Assembly (NCBI RefSeq): GCF_000010985.1
Contig: NC_013940.1
Span: 62,001 to 126,000 of the forward strand
From: Deferribacter desulfuricans SSM1
Lineage (GTDB): Bacteria > Chrysiogenota > Deferribacteres > Deferribacterales > Deferribacteraceae
Length of the DNA stretch: 64,000 bases
Direction of reading: 5' to 3'
Under the pieces are notes generated by a model. That model had not been told where the DNA came from. It was given only the letters and a program-made list of their open reading frames with translations, and did not search any database. A program made the position numbers and the translations under genes. Of this stretch, positions 26,135 through 35,087 are shown one piece after another (the stretch's first letter is position 1; the number at the start of each line of letters is the position of its first letter).

Positions 26135-26163
26135 TTGACATTTTATTAAAATTACAGTATAAT
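26135..26163 (+). promoter_or_regulatory. Promoter of the envelope-protein operon
   Basis: TTGACA (26135-26140), 17 bases, TATAAT (26158-26163), 32 bases before the lipoprotein start. Exact consensus. Confidence 0.75.
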
Positions 26164-26195
26164 ATTTATATATTAAATTAAAAGGAGATGTTAAT

Positions 26196-26540
26196 ATGAG
26201 AAAACTGTTTTTAGTATTAACAAGTTTTATAATATTAGCCATGGTAATTGGTTGTAGTGGATCTTCGATTACAATGGATGATTTAAAAATGTTATATCCG
26301 TTTTTTAGAGATACGAAACTACAGTGTAGTTTAGATGGTAATGAAGTAAAATGCTTTGATAAGAGAGATAAAAGTAATGTCGTTTTTTATTTGAATGAAA
26401 AAAATATTATAACAAAAGTAGTATTAAAACTTAAAAAGGGAGCTGATGTAACAATTACAGAAAAAGGTAAAATTTTAAAACTTATAGATGAAGCTAATAG
26501 TGATTATTACAGACGCAAAAATACAAGAAGATTATTTTAG
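26196..26540 (+). CDS. Small lipoprotein
   Basis: This 114-residue protein has a signal peptide with the lipobox VIGC-SGSS, so Cys20 or so should be lipidated. A small mixed domain follows with two further cysteines and a beta-rich stretch (NVVFYLNEKNIITKVVLKLK). AAAGGAG ribosome binding site. First gene of a three-gene operon. The BamE-like look of the short beta domain is only an impression; the function is unknown. Confidence 0.7.
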   Translation: MRKLFLVLTSFIILAMVIGCSGSSITMDDLKMLYPFFRDTKLQCSLDGNEVKCFDKRDKSNVVFYLNEKNIITKVVLKLKKGADVTITEKGKILKLIDEANSDYYRRKNTRRLF

Positions 26541-26577
26541 AACAATATAAAAAATAAAAAAAGAGCAGAGGTGATTT

Positions 26578-26898
26578 ATGAGTCATGTACCAGAAAAAAA
26601 TAATGTAAAAATGGATTATCCTTTGTTATTTAGTGCTGCGGAATTTTTAATTGGTCTTACTGGAGCTTTTGGTGCTATCTTTGTTATTATGTCTTTAATT
26701 CCTGCAATAAGATATGGTTTAAATTTTTATGCTTTATTATCAGCTATATTATCACTTTTAGGTATTATTTTAGGTATGGGTATTGGTTTTGCATTTATGA
26801 GAATGGTAGCAGCATCTATAGATACCAGGAATTATTTATATGATATTTATTTAGAATTGAAAAACTTGGATAAAAAGACAGAAACAAAACAAGAATAA
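26578..26898 (+). CDS. Small membrane protein with two transmembrane helices
   Basis: The 106-residue protein has hydrophobic segments at about 18-45 and 50-78, with a charged cytoplasmic tail. Start supported by AGAGGTG. A DUF4282-like arrangement is possible (FMRMVAASIDTRNYLYDI), as seen in small regulators of envelope systems. It lies between a lipoprotein and a secreted protein in one operon. Confidence 0.6.
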   Translation: MSHVPEKNNVKMDYPLLFSAAEFLIGLTGAFGAIFVIMSLIPAIRYGLNFYALLSAILSLLGIILGMGIGFAFMRMVAASIDTRNYLYDIYLELKNLDKKTETKQE

Positions 26899-26956
26899 TA
26901 TAACAAAAATAATATTAATATTAATTAAAAAAAATAAATATAGAAAGGAGATATTT

Positions 26957-27433
26957 ATGAAAAAATTATTGGTTATTTTTGGGCTAACTACTTTCTTACT
27001 TGTAAATAACTTATTCAGTGTTAGTTATGCTACAGAAAATAAAACTAAAACTTCAGAAAAGCCTTACTATATTATATTTGATAAAAATTTTATAGAACAT
27101 TCTCTTAAAGGATTAACTGGATGTAAAATACTAAAAGTGGGAAAAGGTGATGTATCTAGTTACGGCATTACAGATTTTGAATATATGTCATCTACTGTTG
27201 ATAGGAAAAAAGGTTTACCTGTTAAGCTATATAAATTTATAACAAACAGTCTTGAAATTGAAAAGAAATATGTACAAAAAAGAGGTTATAATGCATTAAT
27301 CGTTCAAGATGTTGAATACGTTTATGGATTTGATACTAATGATTCTATGTCTATTATTAATGGTAAAGTAGGCTCAAGATCTCTTGCAGTAGCTGTAGTT
27401 TATGTAGATGCTTTGATTAAGTGTAGAAATTAA
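26957..27433 (+). CDS. Secreted protein of unknown function
   Basis: In this 158-residue protein a signal peptide ending SVSYA-TE is followed by a compact domain with two cysteines (LTGCKILKVG and IKCRN at the C-terminus) that could pair, perhaps through the DsbA-like protein. The repeated turns around GYNALIVQDVEYVYG resemble small heavy-metal-binding/YbjQ-like folds, but I cannot assign one. AAAGGAG ribosome binding site. A strong terminator follows. Confidence 0.65.
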   Translation: MKKLLVIFGLTTFLLVNNLFSVSYATENKTKTSEKPYYIIFDKNFIEHSLKGLTGCKILKVGKGDVSSYGITDFEYMSSTVDRKKGLPVKLYKFITNSLEIEKKYVQKRGYNALIVQDVEYVYGFDTNDSMSIINGKVGSRSLAVAVVYVDALIKCRN

Positions 27434-27480
27434 TATCAAGATTTAATATATAAAATATAAAAAATATTTTTACTATACAA

Positions 27481-27510
27481 AAAAGGGTAGAATTATCTAC
27501 CCTTTTTTTT
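27481..27510 (+). terminator. Rho-independent terminator
   Basis: Perfect 11-bp stem AAAAGGGTAGA / TCTACCCTTTT with loop ATTA, followed by more T residues. It ends the 26196-27433 operon. Confidence 0.9.
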
Positions 27511-27578
27511 ATTTATTCAAATAATTATCAAATAGCTTATTTAGAAATTAAATTAAGTATAATGAATTTGCTTTTGAA

Positions 27579-28155
27579 ATGAGTAACTTTTATATTGAAG
27601 TATATGAAGATAATGAACTTATAAAAATTATAGATTTTCATTTACCCAGTAATCCTTACTCATATTCATATTCTAAAAAGAAAATATTAAATAAAATAAA
27701 AAATACAAAAGCTAATTATAACTTTTATCTTGATGTTTGTAGTATAGCTGAAATATTTTTTACACCACCTAATTTATTGAAAAATAGTGAATATATACTA
27801 GCAACTGAATCTTTTACAGAAGGTTCTTTTACTACTGTATTAGATGATGATAAATTTGACTCTAAAAAACTATTAATTGTAATGGTTACTTTAGAAAGAT
27901 GGTCTATAGATGGTTTTATATGGAAAGTATTTTATGGAGAAGATGCTAAAGTTTTTGGTAAAAAGTTAGAAGAATTAATGTGTAAATATGATACGGATTT
28001 AGAAACAGAGAAAACAAATTTACAACTTTTCGAAGAAGATTATATTAAAACAGGTAAATACCAGGAATTACTTAAACAATATAATATAAAAGAAATAAAT
28101 CTTAATAAGATAAATATTAATAAAAAACCTAATAAAGAAAAAACACAAAATTTAT
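27579..28155 (+). CDS. Unrecognised protein with a mini-IS insertion at its very end
   Basis: The native protein would have 194 residues, ending EKTQNLLK when 28156-28277 is removed. As sequenced it ends with the IS-derived tail SLHHPQDTFF at 28187, so it is only altered at the C-terminus and is probably functional. It is a mixed alpha/beta protein with several aromatic strands and a Lys-rich tail. No convincing ribosome binding site precedes the ATG, so the start is uncertain. Family unknown. Confidence 0.55.
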
Positions 28156-28277
28156 CCCTCCACCACCCACAAGACACATTCTTTTAGGTAGGTGATGTAG
28201 TGGGTGTCTTCTGGGTTTCAATATATTGTTTGATAACCTCAAGCGGAGCTCCACCACTAGGGAGAGGAGGAAGTCAA
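28156..28277 (+). mobile_element. 122-bp internally deleted IS605 derivative
   Basis: It contains the first 102 and the last 20 bases of the 1,846-bp element, again directly after TTTAT. The left subterminal hairpin is intact, but one arm of the right-end hairpin is lost with the deletion. It has no coding capacity; it is probably a decayed insertion and not a mobile MITE. Confidence 0.92.
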
Positions 28278-28334
28278 TAAAATAATAAATATATAAATAA
28301 AATTAATTTAATTATTTAATCTTAAAAATAAAAA

Positions 28335-28353
28335 ACCCCTCATCAAGAGGGGT
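28335..28353 (-). terminator. Terminator downstream of the 350-residue gene
   Basis: ACCCCTC / GAGGGGT hairpin with a five-base loop; on the minus strand it is followed by TTTTTATTTTT. It lies six bases after the stop of the gene ending at 28359. Confidence 0.85.
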
Positions 28354-28358
28354 ATATT

Positions 28359-29411
28359 TTACATACTTAAGTCTCTATCAGGTTTTGGTGCAAAGAATGA
28401 TGTAGGGTCATTAAATTTAAGATCATCTTTTTGATCCATGGAGAATCTTTGTCTAACTGTTTTGTAAAAATTCAAAGCAGTTAATGTAACAGTATCTAAT
28501 TTATTTAGATTCTTTGGATTATTTAAATCAAAATCTGGGTCTTTCTGAGCGAGTCTGGATACTTTATCAAGCTCTTTTTCTAAATCAATTCCTACAGATT
28601 TAAAGGCATCAATATAAAGATTATAAAGTTGAGAATTTTGTTCTATAAATTTATTATTCTCCTGTCTATATTCCATAATATCTTTGTTAAATAAATCCAT
28701 TAATAAGTATTGTTTAATTTCATCATCTACATTTAAATTTAGTATTTCATTAACTAATTTTTCTTCGTTTTGGCTGCCATCTAAAATTTGTAAGTTATTT
28801 TTAATAAATGCTGATCCTAAAATCATGATTGGTGTCATTCCGTCAAAGAAATTTATAAGGTTACCTATAAGATTTGATAATGATTCTTCAGTATGAAGAA
28901 GATTGTTAAAAACTACGTTTTTAATCATGTTCCCTTTATCGATATTTAAATAATTTTCAAATGTATCAATTCCTAAATCAGTTATCGCTTCTTCTAAATA
29001 ATATTTAAAATCATGTTGGTTTTCTTTGTAAATATCTTGGACTTGTTCATAGGATTTCATATAATTTTTAATAAAAGCGTCTTTTTCTTTAGGTGTCAAA
29101 TGATTTAATAGATCTTCAAGTCTATATTCAATAAAATAATTATTAAGAGCTAATAATTTAATAAATTTTAATTTATCATCTTTAGTGTTTAAATCTAATT
29201 TTGCTAAATCCCTTAAACTTTGCTGGAAATAATTTAATATTTTTTCTGCTATAGCTTTATTAAAGTTTAAATGATTTTTATTATTAAACAAAAGATTTTT
29301 CATTTGTTTTAAATCAATTGGTTCTAAGTTTACCATATCTGTATCAGTTAAATTATCAATTTCTTTTATGTATTGAGTAGATACATTTAATGGTTTTAAT
29401 ACTTTGGCCAT
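28359..29411 (-). CDS. Unrecognised helical protein
   Basis: This 350-residue, almost fully helical, Asn/Leu-rich protein without membrane segments or cysteines ends in FFAPKPDRDLSM. A TGGAGG ribosome binding site precedes the ATG. It is the second gene of a two-gene minus-strand operon with the 198-residue gene. Proteins of this sort are typical of phage or plasmid structural or packaging modules, but nothing specific is recognised. Confidence 0.75.
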   Translation of the reverse strand: MAKVLKPLNVSTQYIKEIDNLTDTDMVNLEPIDLKQMKNLLFNNKNHLNFNKAIAEKILNYFQQSLRDLAKLDLNTKDDKLKFIKLLALNNYFIEYRLEDLLNHLTPKEKDAFIKNYMKSYEQVQDIYKENQHDFKYYLEEAITDLGIDTFENYLNIDKGNMIKNVVFNNLLHTEESLSNLIGNLINFFDGMTPIMILGSAFIKNNLQILDGSQNEEKLVNEILNLNVDDEIKQYLLMDLFNKDIMEYRQENNKFIEQNSQLYNLYIDAFKSVGIDLEKELDKVSRLAQKDPDFDLNNPKNLNKLDTVTLTALNFYKTVRQRFSMDQKDDLKFNDPTSFFAPKPDRDLSM

Positions 29412-29448
29412 AAAAAACCTCCATGTATTTTTATATTTTTAGTTATTT

Positions 29449-30045
29449 TCATAATGATAAATCCTGATTATAAGATGTATCAATTTGTTTTAAATTAATA
29501 TTATTAGTTTCTGGTGTAATTTCGAATACATAGTTATCAATTACCTGTTTAATTTCATCCATTACTTGTATGAGTTTCTCACTTGTTAAATCGGATGATC
29601 TGTACAATATGGAATAGTTCAATGTTTTTTTGTCCAAAGTAGTTTCAATCGCAATAACCAACTTGGATGTGAATTTATCATTGATTTCATCATATACGTA
29701 ATAGAATGTATTTAACAATCTTTTATTTATATCATATTTAGGTACACTATTTTCCTCATACATTAATTTAAATGTATCTATTAAAGTTTTATATTTGTTA
29801 GGATTATTATCAATTGGAGTTATATATTCTAATGTTACAAGGTATTCCCCTGGAATTTTTTTATTTATTTTTTGTAACTGTCTAAGTTTGTTTAATGCTT
29901 TTTGTTGAAGTTTTTGTAATTGACTTATATAAATGTTATTGTCTTTTGTTTGTTCAGTTTCATTTTGAAAATATAATAATTCATCATTTGTTGTGATATA
30001 TAAATTTTTAATATTTTTCTTTTTTTCTTTGTCTATTACTTTCAT
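29449..30045 (-). CDS. Unrecognised protein, first gene of a divergent operon
   Basis: In this 198-residue protein an N-terminal coiled coil (NNIYISQLQKLQQKALNKLR) is followed by an alpha/beta domain. AAAGGAGTT ribosome binding site. Its C-terminal NQDLSL resembles the last residues of the next protein (RDLSM), a possible shared tail signal. It diverges from the 635-residue gene; TTATGTTATAT upstream on the minus strand (about 30096-30106) resembles the motif seen before other unknown genes. Confidence 0.7.
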   Translation of the reverse strand: MKVIDKEKKKNIKNLYITTNDELLYFQNETEQTKDNNIYISQLQKLQQKALNKLRQLQKINKKIPGEYLVTLEYITPIDNNPNKYKTLIDTFKLMYEENSVPKYDINKRLLNTFYYVYDEINDKFTSKLVIAIETTLDKKTLNYSILYRSSDLTSEKLIQVMDEIKQVIDNYVFEITPETNNINLKQIDTSYNQDLSL

Positions 30046-30169
30046 ATAATAACTCCTTTCTTTATTATTATAATATTATTGTTTTTCTATTAAATATATA
30101 ACATAAAAAATAAATTTAAAATTTGTTAAAAAATCTGTAATATTTTTTTATTTAGAATTGTGTAAAAAA

Positions 30170-30180
30170 TTTGTTATACT
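30170..30180 (+). promoter_or_regulatory. TTTGTTATACT motif upstream of the 635-residue gene
   Basis: An extended -10-like motif preceded by an A-tract, 33 bases before the start codon at 30214. No TTGACA at the proper distance. Confidence 0.4.
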
Positions 30181-30213
30181 ATATATTAGTAGAATAGTCT
30201 GGAGGAAAGTTTT

Positions 30214-32121
30214 ATGTTTGAAAATTTTAAAGATAATTATAATATTAAACAGAATAAAAAATTTCAAAAAAATTATAACAATACATATAATAATGAACTA
30301 AATAAAATATATTCAAATTTTATAACTTCATTAATAAAAACATTTGACCAGAATGCAAAAGAATCTCAAACAGTTTTCAGAAATTTCGATATTAAAGTTC
30401 CTATGGCTAACATAAAAGGTAAGAGATTTATACAAACTGCTGCAGATAAAAATAACAATTTTAAAATGGTTTTTATTGATTATGTCTGGAATGATTTTGT
30501 TAAAAGAGCTGATATTGATAGTATAAGTAAAGCTATAATATCTTCAGTGAAAAATATAATTAGTAGTGATAAATATAATAATGTATTTGCTCTCTGGAAA
30601 CAGGTTAATAATCTTTTATCAGATCCTTTAAAATATATGGTACAAAATAAAAACGAAGAAATAAAGGTAAGAAATATATTAGTAAGTAGGATTATAAAAA
30701 CAATTAATGATTTTATAAACAATAATACTGACCGTTTATTTAATAAATTCAGTGAAATACACAGTAAAGAACAGAATATGATACAAAAAAATGCAACCAG
30801 TATAAAAGCTAATATAAGAAAACATCTCACTTCAATGTTTAAAAATAGTATGATGGGAATGTCTACTGAAAGTTTTATAGGTATAAAAACAGCTGTAAAT
30901 TATATTTATACTACCAGTATATTAAATACTAAAGAAAATATTAGTCAAAATGATATTTTAACAAAATATCCTTTATTATTTAAAATATATAAAAATCTTG
31001 ATAAACTAAAAAATAATCCAGATTCTTATAAGATGCTATTTAATGTTATTTATGAAAACCAACCAGATGTTTTAAATGTTATAAATAATCAAATAAATAA
31101 TATAGAAAAACAATTCGAATCTTTTAATAATCCTTATTATATGTATTACAAAAAATATATATCATTTCTTAAAGCTTATTTTACATATCAACATAATGTT
31201 TTAAAAATATGCAAAAATTATGTTAATAATAAAATAGACAGAGAAACTTTAAATAAATTATTAAATAAAATTAAAGTAAATTTTGAAACTGAAAAATTTA
31301 CTTTGCAGGATTTTTATACAAAAGTACTTAAAATGAATACTATAAATCCAACTATAGTAAATAGTCTTGCTCACATATTAGAAACATTTTTTGTACATCA
31401 ACCAGTAATACCTGAGTTTTTAGCTTATGAATATAAACATTTAATAGATTTTTTTGAACCAGTTTTACCTTCAGAATCAAAACTTTTTATGAAGCAAGAT
31501 CCTTTATCTAATTTTCTAGATAAAGTATTAGGTGAAGATAAACCTACAAAACAAGATTCTGATAATGAAATTAAAGAGCGAGGAAAAATAATAGATGCTC
31601 TATTGGATTTAGTAAAAGATAACAATATTCCTATTAATGATAAAGAAATTGAAGAAGAGATGAAAAAGTATGGTTTAGATACATCAGATCCTGAAAAAAT
31701 AATAGAATTCAAAAAAGAATTATTAAGTAAAAATATTATACCTACACTGGAACAAACTAATTATCAAATTTTTAGTATGATTCAAGATATAAAATCTTTA
31801 ATTAGTAGTACTATATATGCTAATTATGTTACTCTTACAGATTTAAACAAATTTAAGAACTTAAATGATTTTTATGAGATAGATATTGAAAGAAGATTTT
31901 TAAATCTTAATTACAAATATCCTTTAGTTGATATAAATGAAATAATAGAAAAAGAAACTACTAATGAAAAAAAGACAAGTACATTATATTTAGATAAATT
32001 TATTACTTTAAGTTGTTATTTAAATTATATTTCTAAACTGATATTAAAAGAACTAAATAAACAAAAACCTGAAGTTTCTAAAGATTTAGGTTATAATGCA
32101 GAAATGAATTTAAATTATTAA
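30214..32121 (+). CDS. Unrecognised large helical protein
   Basis: This 635-residue, helical protein is Asn/Lys/Ile-rich with no signal peptide, membrane segments or recognisable catalytic motifs. Residues 450-500 form a charged region (QDSDNEIKERGKIIDALLDL). A TGGAGG ribosome binding site precedes the ATG. The size and composition resemble those of the other large proteins in this half of the window, with which it may form a particle or machine. Confidence 0.75.
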   Translation: MFENFKDNYNIKQNKKFQKNYNNTYNNELNKIYSNFITSLIKTFDQNAKESQTVFRNFDIKVPMANIKGKRFIQTAADKNNNFKMVFIDYVWNDFVKRADIDSISKAIISSVKNIISSDKYNNVFALWKQVNNLLSDPLKYMVQNKNEEIKVRNILVSRIIKTINDFINNNTDRLFNKFSEIHSKEQNMIQKNATSIKANIRKHLTSMFKNSMMGMSTESFIGIKTAVNYIYTTSILNTKENISQNDILTKYPLLFKIYKNLDKLKNNPDSYKMLFNVIYENQPDVLNVINNQINNIEKQFESFNNPYYMYYKKYISFLKAYFTYQHNVLKICKNYVNNKIDRETLNKLLNKIKVNFETEKFTLQDFYTKVLKMNTINPTIVNSLAHILETFFVHQPVIPEFLAYEYKHLIDFFEPVLPSESKLFMKQDPLSNFLDKVLGEDKPTKQDSDNEIKERGKIIDALLDLVKDNNIPINDKEIEEEMKKYGLDTSDPEKIIEFKKELLSKNIIPTLEQTNYQIFSMIQDIKSLISSTIYANYVTLTDLNKFKNLNDFYEIDIERRFLNLNYKYPLVDINEIIEKETTNEKKTSTLYLDKFITLSCYLNYISKLILKELNKQKPEVSKDLGYNAEMNLNY

Positions 32122-32173
32122 TTATATTTTTATAAAATTTACAGTTTTTGATTTTTTTTGTTATATACAACAT

Positions 32174-32284
32174 ATGAATGTTTATAAAAGTTATAGGATT
32201 GGTAAGATTATTACTAAAATGATTTTATTAAGAAATAATTTATTAAGAAGTAAATTAAGAAGTGAATTAAAAAGTAAGGAGTAA
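32174..32284 (+). CDS. Possible 36-residue basic peptide
   Basis: ATG 32174 is eight bases after the TTTGTTATATA motif at 32157-32167, so a leaderless message is conceivable. The product is very basic (RSKLRSELKSKE end) with an internal repeat of TTAAGAAGT. Its end overlaps the ribosome binding site of the next gene. There is no other support. Confidence 0.22.
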   Translation: MNVYKSYRIGKIITKMILLRNNLLRSKLRSELKSKE

Positions 32285-32289
32285 TTTAT

Positions 32290-33061
32290 ATGAGTCAAAA
32301 ATATAAATACTCAGATATAACATTAAAGCTGATGGTTTTAATTTATTATTTGTTTAGTTTGTTGTATGTTTTTATTAATATTGATTTAAAGTATATATTA
32401 GATACAAAAGTTATAGGTTTTGTCTTAATCAATTTATTTTTATTTAATCAAATAGTTATTAAAAAATCCTTTAATAAAACGTATCGTGATGTAGTTTATG
32501 GTTTTTTAAATACTTTAATACTAACTATTTTTGCAATGATGTTTTTTGCGATGTGTCTAAAGTTTTTTATACATATAGTTTATTTAAAGTATGTTTTATT
32601 CAATTTTTTATTATTACAAATGATATTAATTGTAAGTTATTATTTAATTATAAATAAGTCTTATATAAAAGGTTATTTAACTTTTATTTTTCTTTTTTCT
32701 ATATTTATTATATACACGTTGAATCAAATCTATAACTATGATAATGTTATATATCTTAGTTTATTTTTAAGTACAATAATACTTATAGTAAGTATTAATT
32801 TAATTGGATACAAATATTTAAGATTTTATTTAATACATAAAAACCGTTTAATGTATCAAATATTATTTTATTATAATCAACTAATGAATGGTAAGCAAGC
32901 TACTCAAACTACTAATGAATTGTGGAAAGATATTTTTATATTTTCTTATAAAAAACATATCGAAAACAAATATTATATTTATTTAGATAACTTAGTTAAG
33001 AATAATATATATTTTTATATAGATCTGTTATCTCATTCTATTACTTTTATAAAATATTTAT
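32290..33061 (+). pseudogene. Polytopic membrane protein, interrupted near its C-terminus
   Basis: About six hydrophobic helices fill residues 10-180, followed by a cytoplasmic tail. TAAGGAG ribosome binding site. The IS at 33062-34907 cuts the frame; removing it rejoins the frame in phase (KYLFARLVFWYKFS) with a stop at 34942, giving 268 residues. As sequenced the last 11 native residues are replaced by the IS tail, so function may persist. Family unknown. Confidence 0.65.
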
Positions 33062-33089
33062 CCCTCCACCACCCACAAGACACATTCTT

Positions 33090-33515
33090 TTAGGTAGGTG
33101 ATGTAGTGGGTGTCTTCTGGGTTTCAATATATTGTTTGATAACCTCAAGCGGAGCTCCACCACAGGAACCTGCAAAATAGCTTGGAGACCATAAAGCGTT
33201 TTTCCAGTAATACTGCCTTAATTCAGGATGGATTTGTTTTAGCTTTCTGGAAGAAACACCTTTTAGCGAATTTACCAGTTTTGAGACTGCCACCTTTGGC
33301 GGATAGTTTACAAGCAAATGGACATGGTCGCTTTCTCCATTTAATTCTATCAGTTCTGCCTCAAAATCTTGACAGACTTTGGCGAAGATTTCCTTTAAGG
33401 TTTCTAAGTGTTTCTTTTGAAATACGCTCTTTCTGTATTTAGTTACAAAGACCAAATGCACATGCAGAAGAAAAACACAATGCCTACCAGTTCTAATTTT
33501 ACTTGACTTTTCCAT
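33090..33515 (-). CDS. tnpA: TnpA transposase (33 kb copy)
   Basis: Translation identical to the copy at 422-847, with the HUH (H64, H66) and Y129 intact. Confidence 0.96.
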   Translation of the reverse strand: MEKSSKIRTGRHCVFLLHVHLVFVTKYRKSVFQKKHLETLKEIFAKVCQDFEAELIELNGESDHVHLLVNYPPKVAVSKLVNSLKGVSSRKLKQIHPELRQYYWKNALWSPSYFAGSCGGAPLEVIKQYIETQKTPTTSPT

Positions 33516-33537
33516 AGACCAATACTATAATATAACA

Positions 33538-34869
33538 ATGATTACATGTCAAGCCTTTAAATTTAAACTCAAGACCAATGAAGAGTTAGAAAACAAGTTC
33601 GCCCAATTTGCCGGCTCTTGTAGGTTTGTATGGAATAAAGCTATTGCTTTAATAAAACAAAAGCTTGATATAAAAAAGGTAGATAAAATCATCAATATCC
33701 ACTTGCCACAATATTACAAAAATACTGCTACTATACCTACCTATAACGAAATGGCGGGAATGCTTAAATTATGGAAACAATCCGAAGAATACGCTTTCTT
33801 AAAAGAAGCACATTCTCAAATTCTACAACAAACCTTAAAGGATTTATACAAAGCCATAGACAGTGCTTTTACCAAAGGCAATGGTATATCTTTTCCAGAC
33901 TTCAGGAAGAAAGGTAAATCGCCAGACAGCTTTAGATATCCTCAAGGCTTTAAGATAAATAACAATAGAATATTTTTACCTAAAATAGGATGGGTTAGGT
34001 TTTATAAATCAAGAAACATAGTTGGCAAACCAAAGAATGTAACAGTTAAAAGATACGCCGATGGCTGGTATATAAGCGTAGTTACCGAAAAAGACACATC
34101 AATTAAAGAAAATCTATCCAACCCCGTGGGTATAGATGTAGGTGTAAAAAAGATAATCACACTATCCAACGGTTGTTACTTCGAGCCTCTTGATTTAAGT
34201 AAATATGAGAAAAAACTAATCAAACTCCAAAGGCAACTCTCGAGAAAACAACACCCTACCAAAAAAGGAGATAAGACACCGTTTTCTAATAATTACAAAA
34301 AACACCAAAGAAAAATAGCAAAGATGTGGCTTAAGATAGCAAATGTGAGAAACGATTACCTACATAAAATAACAACAGCCATAGCCAAAAAACACGGCTT
34401 TGTGGCTGTAGAGAATTTAAAGGTTAAGAACCTAACCAAATCTGCAAAAGGCACAAAAGACAGCCCCGGACGTAATGTAAAAGCTAAATCAGGCTTAAAC
34501 AGAAGCATTCTTTCTCGAGCGTGGGGTAGGTTCTTTGAACTGCTTGAGTATAAACTCCAGAGAAATGGGGGGAAACTGGTTAGAGTTGACGCTAAAAACA
34601 CCTCTATAACCTGTCCTCTATGTGATTACACTAATAAGGAAAACCGCAAAAACCAAGCGGTATTTGTATGCAAAAAGTGTGGTTTTACGTCTAATGCTGA
34701 TTTGGTAGGTGCGATAAATGTTTTAATGAGAGCGATGAGGAAGGAAAACCTTATAACCCTACCGCAGGGCTTGCGGGAAGTCACGCCTGTGGAGTATGCC
34801 AGAGAGTATACGCTGAAGCAGGAACCAGCGGGAAACCGTGAGGGATTACCGCTTCCATCGATAGCGTAG
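33538..34869 (+). CDS. tnpB: TnpB RNA-guided nuclease (33 kb copy)
   Basis: Translation identical to the copy at 870-2201, with all RuvC and zinc-ribbon residues. The same TTGACT-N17-TATAAT promoter ends seven bases before the ATG. Confidence 0.95.
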   Translation: MITCQAFKFKLKTNEELENKFAQFAGSCRFVWNKAIALIKQKLDIKKVDKIINIHLPQYYKNTATIPTYNEMAGMLKLWKQSEEYAFLKEAHSQILQQTLKDLYKAIDSAFTKGNGISFPDFRKKGKSPDSFRYPQGFKINNNRIFLPKIGWVRFYKSRNIVGKPKNVTVKRYADGWYISVVTEKDTSIKENLSNPVGIDVGVKKIITLSNGCYFEPLDLSKYEKKLIKLQRQLSRKQHPTKKGDKTPFSNNYKKHQRKIAKMWLKIANVRNDYLHKITTAIAKKHGFVAVENLKVKNLTKSAKGTKDSPGRNVKAKSGLNRSILSRAWGRFFELLEYKLQRNGGKLVRVDAKNTSITCPLCDYTNKENRKNQAVFVCKKCGFTSNADLVGAINVLMRAMRKENLITLPQGLREVTPVEYAREYTLKQEPAGNREGLPLPSIA

Positions 34870-34907
34870 ATGGGAATCCTCTTCCTTTAGGGAGAGGAGG
34901 AAGTCAA

Positions 34908-34942
34908 TTGCTCGACTTGTATTCTGGTATAAGTTTAGTTAG
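34908..34942 (+). pseudogene. C-terminal remnant of the interrupted membrane protein
   Basis: Eleven codons (FARLVFWYKFS with the split codon) and a TAG stop, in phase with the part ending at 33061. Confidence 0.6.
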
Positions 34943-34992
34943 TAACACTAGTAATACTGATAAAAGATTTTAAATCATTTAAATAAATCAAT

Positions 34993-35010
34993 TTTGTTAT
35001 ATTAATAATG
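34993..35010 (+). promoter_or_regulatory. TTTGTTATATTAATAAT motif upstream of the giant helicase gene
   Basis: The 18-base string TTTTGTTATATTAATAAT around 34992-35009 is repeated exactly upstream of the AAA+ gene (59073-59090). It looks like an extended -10 promoter without a -35, or a site for another factor. It lies about 80 bases before the start codon. Confidence 0.5.
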
Positions 35011-35087
35011 TAAATACAGTACATGTAATTAATTTATAAAATTAACATGTAAAAATATATATATAAAATAAGTAAAGAGGTAATAGC

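Larger units (their letters stand above)
33062..34907 (+). mobile_element. IS605-family element, full copy 2
   Basis: 1,846 bp, directly after TTTAT, same orientation as copy 1 and no difference noticed by eye. It interrupts the membrane protein gene started at 32290. Confidence 0.96.
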
